Part shown: positions 61,028 to 64,000 of the stretch, piece by piece
Numbering within the stretch: the stretch's first letter is position 1
How the letters are laid out: each line of letters starts with the position of its first letter
Assembly (NCBI GenBank): GCA_002083615.1
Contig: MSXO01000006.1
Span: 165,535-229,534, forward strand
Length of the DNA: 64,000 bases
Origin: Proteobacteria bacterium ST_bin11
Lineage (GTDB): Bacteria; Pseudomonadota; Gammaproteobacteria; Methylococcales; Methylomonadaceae
Reading direction: 5' to 3'
Notes under the pieces: generated by a model
Databases searched by the model: none
What the model was told of the DNA's origin: nothing
What the model saw: the letters and a program-made list of their open reading frames with translations, nothing else
Program-made: the position numbers and the translations under genes

Positions 61028-62032
61028 TCAGCCATAGTATCCAAGATACCAGGCAACAAACCGTTCAATACCCTTCTCAATTGTAGTATTCGGCTTATAC
61101 CCGACATCCGCAACCAAGGCTTCTACATCGGCAAAGGTATCGGGGACATCACCAGGCTGCAACGGCAATAGATTTTTCTCGGCAGTTTTGCCGAGAAAAC
61201 GTTCCAAGGTTTCGATATAAGACAACAATTCCACTGGATTCTGATTACCAATATTGTAGACCCGCCAAGGTGCTCTACTGGTGCCAGGATCAGGCTTCGC
61301 CCCACTCCAGTCTGGATTCGGCGAGGCGTTATGATCCATGGTGCGAATAACACCTTCGACAATATCGTCTATATAAGTGAAATCACGCCTATGCTTACCG
61401 TAATTAAATACATTGATTTTCTCGCCATTCAAAATAGCCTTGGTGAACAAAAACAATGCCATGTCAGGACGGCCCCACGGTCCATAAACGGTAAAAAACC
61501 GTAAACCGGTGGTAGGCAATTCATACAGATTGCTATAAGTGTGAGCCATCAGTTCATTGGCTTTTTTTGACGCCGCATATAAACTCAACGGATGATCGAC
61601 ATTGTCATGAACAGAGAAAGGCATCGACTCGTTTGCACCATACACTGAACTGCTGGAGGCATACACCAAATGCTCTACTTGGTTATGCCGACAACCTTCC
61701 AGTATGTTGATGAAACCAACGATGTTACTGTCTATATAAGCATGCGGATTCTCGATGGAGTAACGCACACCGGCCTGAGCCGCCAAATTGACAACTTTTT
61801 GTGGTTGATGCTTCTTGAATAGCGCATCCATACCGGCTCTATCGGCAATATCCAATCTGACATCGGTATAGCCGGCAAAATCCTTAATCCGATCTAACCG
61901 ACTCAGTTTCAAATTGACATCATAATAATCGTTGAGATTGTCGACGCCAATCACTTCGTCGCCACGCTCCAATAATCTCAGCGCCAAATGATTACCTATA
62001 AAACCGGCCGTACCGGTGACCATAATCTTCAT
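61028..62032 (-). CDS. UDP-glucuronate 4-epimerase-like NAD-dependent epimerase
   Basis: 334 residues. GTAGFIGNHLALRLLERG Rossmann site, the catalytic YAASKKANELMAH (Tyr-x3-Lys), and RFFTVYGPWGRPDMALF typical of UDP-GlcA 4-epimerases. It follows the dehydrogenase by 2 bases on the same strand, which fits a path UDP-hexose to UDP-hexuronate to its C4 epimer for capsule or O-antigen. The exact sugar is inferred. Confidence 0.9.
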   Translation of the reverse strand: MKIMVTGTAGFIGNHLALRLLERGDEVIGVDNLNDYYDVNLKLSRLDRIKDFAGYTDVRLDIADRAGMDALFKKHQPQKVVNLAAQAGVRYSIENPHAYIDSNIVGFINILEGCRHNQVEHLVYASSSSVYGANESMPFSVHDNVDHPLSLYAASKKANELMAHTYSNLYELPTTGLRFFTVYGPWGRPDMALFLFTKAILNGEKINVFNYGKHRRDFTYIDDIVEGVIRTMDHNASPNPDWSGAKPDPGTSRAPWRVYNIGNQNPVELLSYIETLERFLGKTAEKNLLPLQPGDVPDTFADVEALVADVGYKPNTTIEKGIERFVAWYLGYYG

Positions 62033-62034
62033 TC

Positions 62035-63306
62035 TTAAAGCCTTGCGTCTGTTTGATCCGTAGGAAATAAGTATTTTAGGTCATAGACAATCGCTTGCGG
62101 TGTGCCTAATGCCCTGATGTCCGAAATCGCCATTTTTTTGAATTGATCATGCGCCACAGCGAGAATGATCGCATCGTATTTCCCGGCTGCCGGCTTATCG
62201 ACAGGCGTAATATCGTATTCGTGTTTCGCTTCCTCCGCGTTTACCCAGGGATCATAAATCTCGACATTAACACCATAGGTTTTCAACTCGGCAACTATGT
62301 CCACCACTCGGGTGTTGCGAATGTCAGGACAGTTTTCTTTAAACGTCAATCCCATGATCAGCACATTGGCTTCTTGGACATGCACACGTTTCTTCAGCAT
62401 CAGTTTTACTAATTGCGATACCACGTATACACCCATACCATCGTTGATGCGGCGACCGGAGAGGATGACTTCCGGGTTATAGCCGATAGCTTGGGCTTTA
62501 TGGGTTAAATAATAGGGATCCACCCCAATACAGTGTCCACCTACCAAGCCGGGCCGAAACGGCAAAAAATTCCATTTAGTACCGGCGGCAAGTAAAACTT
62601 CCTCGGTATCTATTCCCAGTTTATTGAAAATCAAAGCCAGTTCGTTGATCAAAGCGATGTTGACGTCACGCTGAGTGTTCTCAATAACTTTGGCGGCTTC
62701 GGCTACTTTAATGCTGCTGGCTTTATGCGTACCGGCGGTAATAATGCTTTTATATAACCCATCCACTTTTTCGGCTATTTCTGGCGTAGAACCCGAGGTA
62801 ACCTTCAAAATATTGGTTACGCGATGTTGTTTATCTCCAGGATTAATACGTTCCGGGCTGTAACCGACGTAAAAATCTCGATTAAACTTCAAGCCGGATA
62901 CTTTTTCCAGAATTGGTACGCAAACCTCTTCGGTCGCGCCTGGGTAAACTGTAGATTCGTAAATTACGATATCTCCAGGCTTTATGACTTTACCCAACAA
63001 ATCGCTGGCTTTTTGTAGCGGCGTTAAGTCGGGTTGCTTGTGTTCGTTGATGGGTGTTGGCACCGTGACTATATAGACCGAACAGTCGGCTATATCTGGT
63101 AAATCGGCGCTATACGTAAGCAATTTCGCTGCCGCGAGCTCTTCTTCACTAACCTCCAGAGTATGGTCGCGACCTGCACGCAACTCCTGGATTCTATGAC
63201 TGTTAATATCGAATCCTACGGTTTGGTATTTCCGGCCAAACTCTACAGCCAGTGGCAATCCCACGTAACCAAGCCCAATCATGCCGATTTTAATGTTATC
63301 TAACAT
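62035..63306 (-). CDS. UDP-N-acetylhexosamine/hexose 6-dehydrogenase (TviB/WbpA-like)
   Basis: 423 residues. MIGLGYVGLPLAVEFGRKY for NAD, VTVPTPINEHKQPDL, YVGYSPERINPGDKQH, and the active-site Cys in RPGLVGGHCIGVDPYYL. It oxidises C6 of a UDP-sugar twice, to the uronic acid. The INPGDKQH segment and length are like TviB/WbpO-type enzymes that act on UDP-GlcNAc or UDP-GalNAc, whereas the partner epimerase is of UDP-GlcA type, so the substrate is not settled. Confidence 0.9.
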   Translation of the reverse strand: MLDNIKIGMIGLGYVGLPLAVEFGRKYQTVGFDINSHRIQELRAGRDHTLEVSEEELAAAKLLTYSADLPDIADCSVYIVTVPTPINEHKQPDLTPLQKASDLLGKVIKPGDIVIYESTVYPGATEEVCVPILEKVSGLKFNRDFYVGYSPERINPGDKQHRVTNILKVTSGSTPEIAEKVDGLYKSIITAGTHKASSIKVAEAAKVIENTQRDVNIALINELALIFNKLGIDTEEVLLAAGTKWNFLPFRPGLVGGHCIGVDPYYLTHKAQAIGYNPEVILSGRRINDGMGVYVVSQLVKLMLKKRVHVQEANVLIMGLTFKENCPDIRNTRVVDIVAELKTYGVNVEIYDPWVNAEEAKHEYDITPVDKPAAGKYDAIILAVAHDQFKKMAISDIRALGTPQAIVYDLKYLFPTDQTDARL

Positions 63307-63351
63307 TTAGAAAATCCTCCTCCGCCCCGCTCTGAGTATTAATGATTTGAA

Positions 63352-63957
63352 TTACTTTTTCACTATGCAGCTCCAAGCAGTCAACCACGCTTGCGCCTGG
63401 TAGCTTTCCGCCGTTTTCGGCAAATTGCCGCTCAATACCAGCTCTAAGGTATGATTGATGATGCCGAAGAAGTAAGTGTAGGCCAATAATGGGTCTACCG
63501 CCTTCATCTCGCCGTCTTTCACACCATTCTGAAAAATCCGCTTTATTTTGGTAAACGCCGCAGTTTCCAACAGAGGTTTGGGCTCCGCCAAAAACTCTTC
63601 GCTCTTTACAAAAAGCAAAAATTCGACAATTTCCGGCGCGTCATCGGTTAACTTGAATAATAGATCAACTATTTCCCGCAATTGCTCGGCAGCTTTACGA
63701 TTCCGGCGGCGAATATCGTCAATCGATATGCTCAGACTATCCAGAATATTTTCGTATAGCGCTTGCGCGATGGCTTGCTTAGTTTTGAAATGCTGACTAA
63801 TGCCGGTACTGGTTGTGATACCCGCCGCATCTTTAATATCGGTTAATGAGGTATTGAAATATCCCTTCTTGGCAAACAGCTTTAAAGCGGCCTGCAACAC
63901 TTCATCCTGACTGATAGTTTTATTCGGTTTATTTTCTAGTTCTAATTCTTGTTCCAT
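63352..63957 (-). CDS. TetR-family regulator
   Basis: 201 residues. An N-terminal HTH: QAALKLFAKKGYFNTSLTDI, then AAGITTSTGISQHFKTKQAI. The C-terminal ligand domain is diverse. Just upstream of the dehydrogenase-epimerase pair on the same strand, with 45 bases between, so it may regulate them. Ligand unknown. Confidence 0.92.
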   Translation of the reverse strand: MEQELELENKPNKTISQDEVLQAALKLFAKKGYFNTSLTDIKDAAGITTSTGISQHFKTKQAIAQALYENILDSLSISIDDIRRRNRKAAEQLREIVDLLFKLTDDAPEIVEFLLFVKSEEFLAEPKPLLETAAFTKIKRIFQNGVKDGEMKAVDPLLAYTYFFGIINHTLELVLSGNLPKTAESYQAQAWLTAWSCIVKK

Positions 63958-64000
63958 GCTCTTATGTACAGCTTTACCTGCTGTTTACTCTCTGTTGTGG

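Noticed and set aside
60956..61171. 71-residue frame after the sulfatase-like gene
   Set aside because: It overlaps the sulfatase stop, has no ribosome site, and most of it is antisense to the end of the epimerase gene.

Overview
The window looks like chromosome from a gammaproteobacterium, most likely a Methylomonas-like methanotroph (Methylococcales). This is an inference from gene content: lipid-A genes of the GnnA/GnnB type, secreted proteins ending in the VPLPxAxW variant of the PEP-CTERM sorting signal, an exosortase-associated O-glycosylation ligase, and many PAS/c-di-GMP signalling proteins. No methane or methanol oxidation gene lies in the window, so the assignment is not proven. No rRNA, tRNA, CRISPR array, transposase or prophage was recognised.

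Region 1 (1-10.4 kb, minus strand) is one tightly packed signalling operon, read from 10374 leftwards: a REC-HD-GYP c-di-GMP phosphodiesterase, a single-domain response regulator, an RsbW-like ATPase, two membrane-anchored multi-PAS proteins without kinase domains, a small unknown protein, and a large REC-PAS-PAS-HisKA-HATPase-REC-HPt hybrid kinase that runs off the left edge. Four of its junctions are 4-base ATGA overlaps. Region 2 (10.7-15.1 kb) has tgt, then gnnA-gnnB-lpxB on the minus strand, which predicts lipid A built on 2,3-diamino-2,3-dideoxyglucose. Region 3 (15.3-19.5 kb, plus strand) is a porin, tetraheme cytochrome c, HAMP protein and chemoreceptor, ending at a 13-bp hairpin. Region 4 (19.5-28 kb) has a Uma2 nuclease, copZ-copA copper efflux, an EAL-HDOD protein, a rhodanese, hflD, mutM and a REC-PP2C-HATPase fusion.

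Region 5 (28-33 kb, minus strand) carries small conserved genes: TIGR02647, DUF3530, an AI-2E-type permease, DedA, a membrane-tethered cold-shock protein, an NTF2-like protein and cobO. Region 6 (33.2-37.7 kb) has two sorting-signal proteins, a PfkB sugar kinase broken by an in-frame amber codon, a GntR regulator and a SemiSWEET transporter. Region 7 (37.7-47.5 kb) is mostly housekeeping: ftsK, trxB, a Nif11-like small protein, a flavin reductase, prfB (without the programmed frameshift)-lysS, lgt, a Rieske ferredoxin and rsmJ.

Region 8 (47.5-55.4 kb, minus strand) is the SUF iron-sulfur operon: Rrf2 regulator, sufB, sufC, sufD, sufS, sufU. It is unusually interrupted by an inverted pair of about 240-bp palindromic repeat elements between sufB and sufC, by an opposing Uma2 gene between sufD and sufS, and by a ribbon-helix-helix-like gene plus an AT-rich unknown gene between sufS and sufU. 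Region 9 (55.6-64 kb) is surface-glycan biosynthesis: a NodB deacetylase, a GT2 glycosyltransferase, an exosortase-A-type O-glycosylation ligase, a membrane sulfatase-fold enzyme, a nucleotide-sugar epimerase and dehydrogenase, and a TetR regulator.
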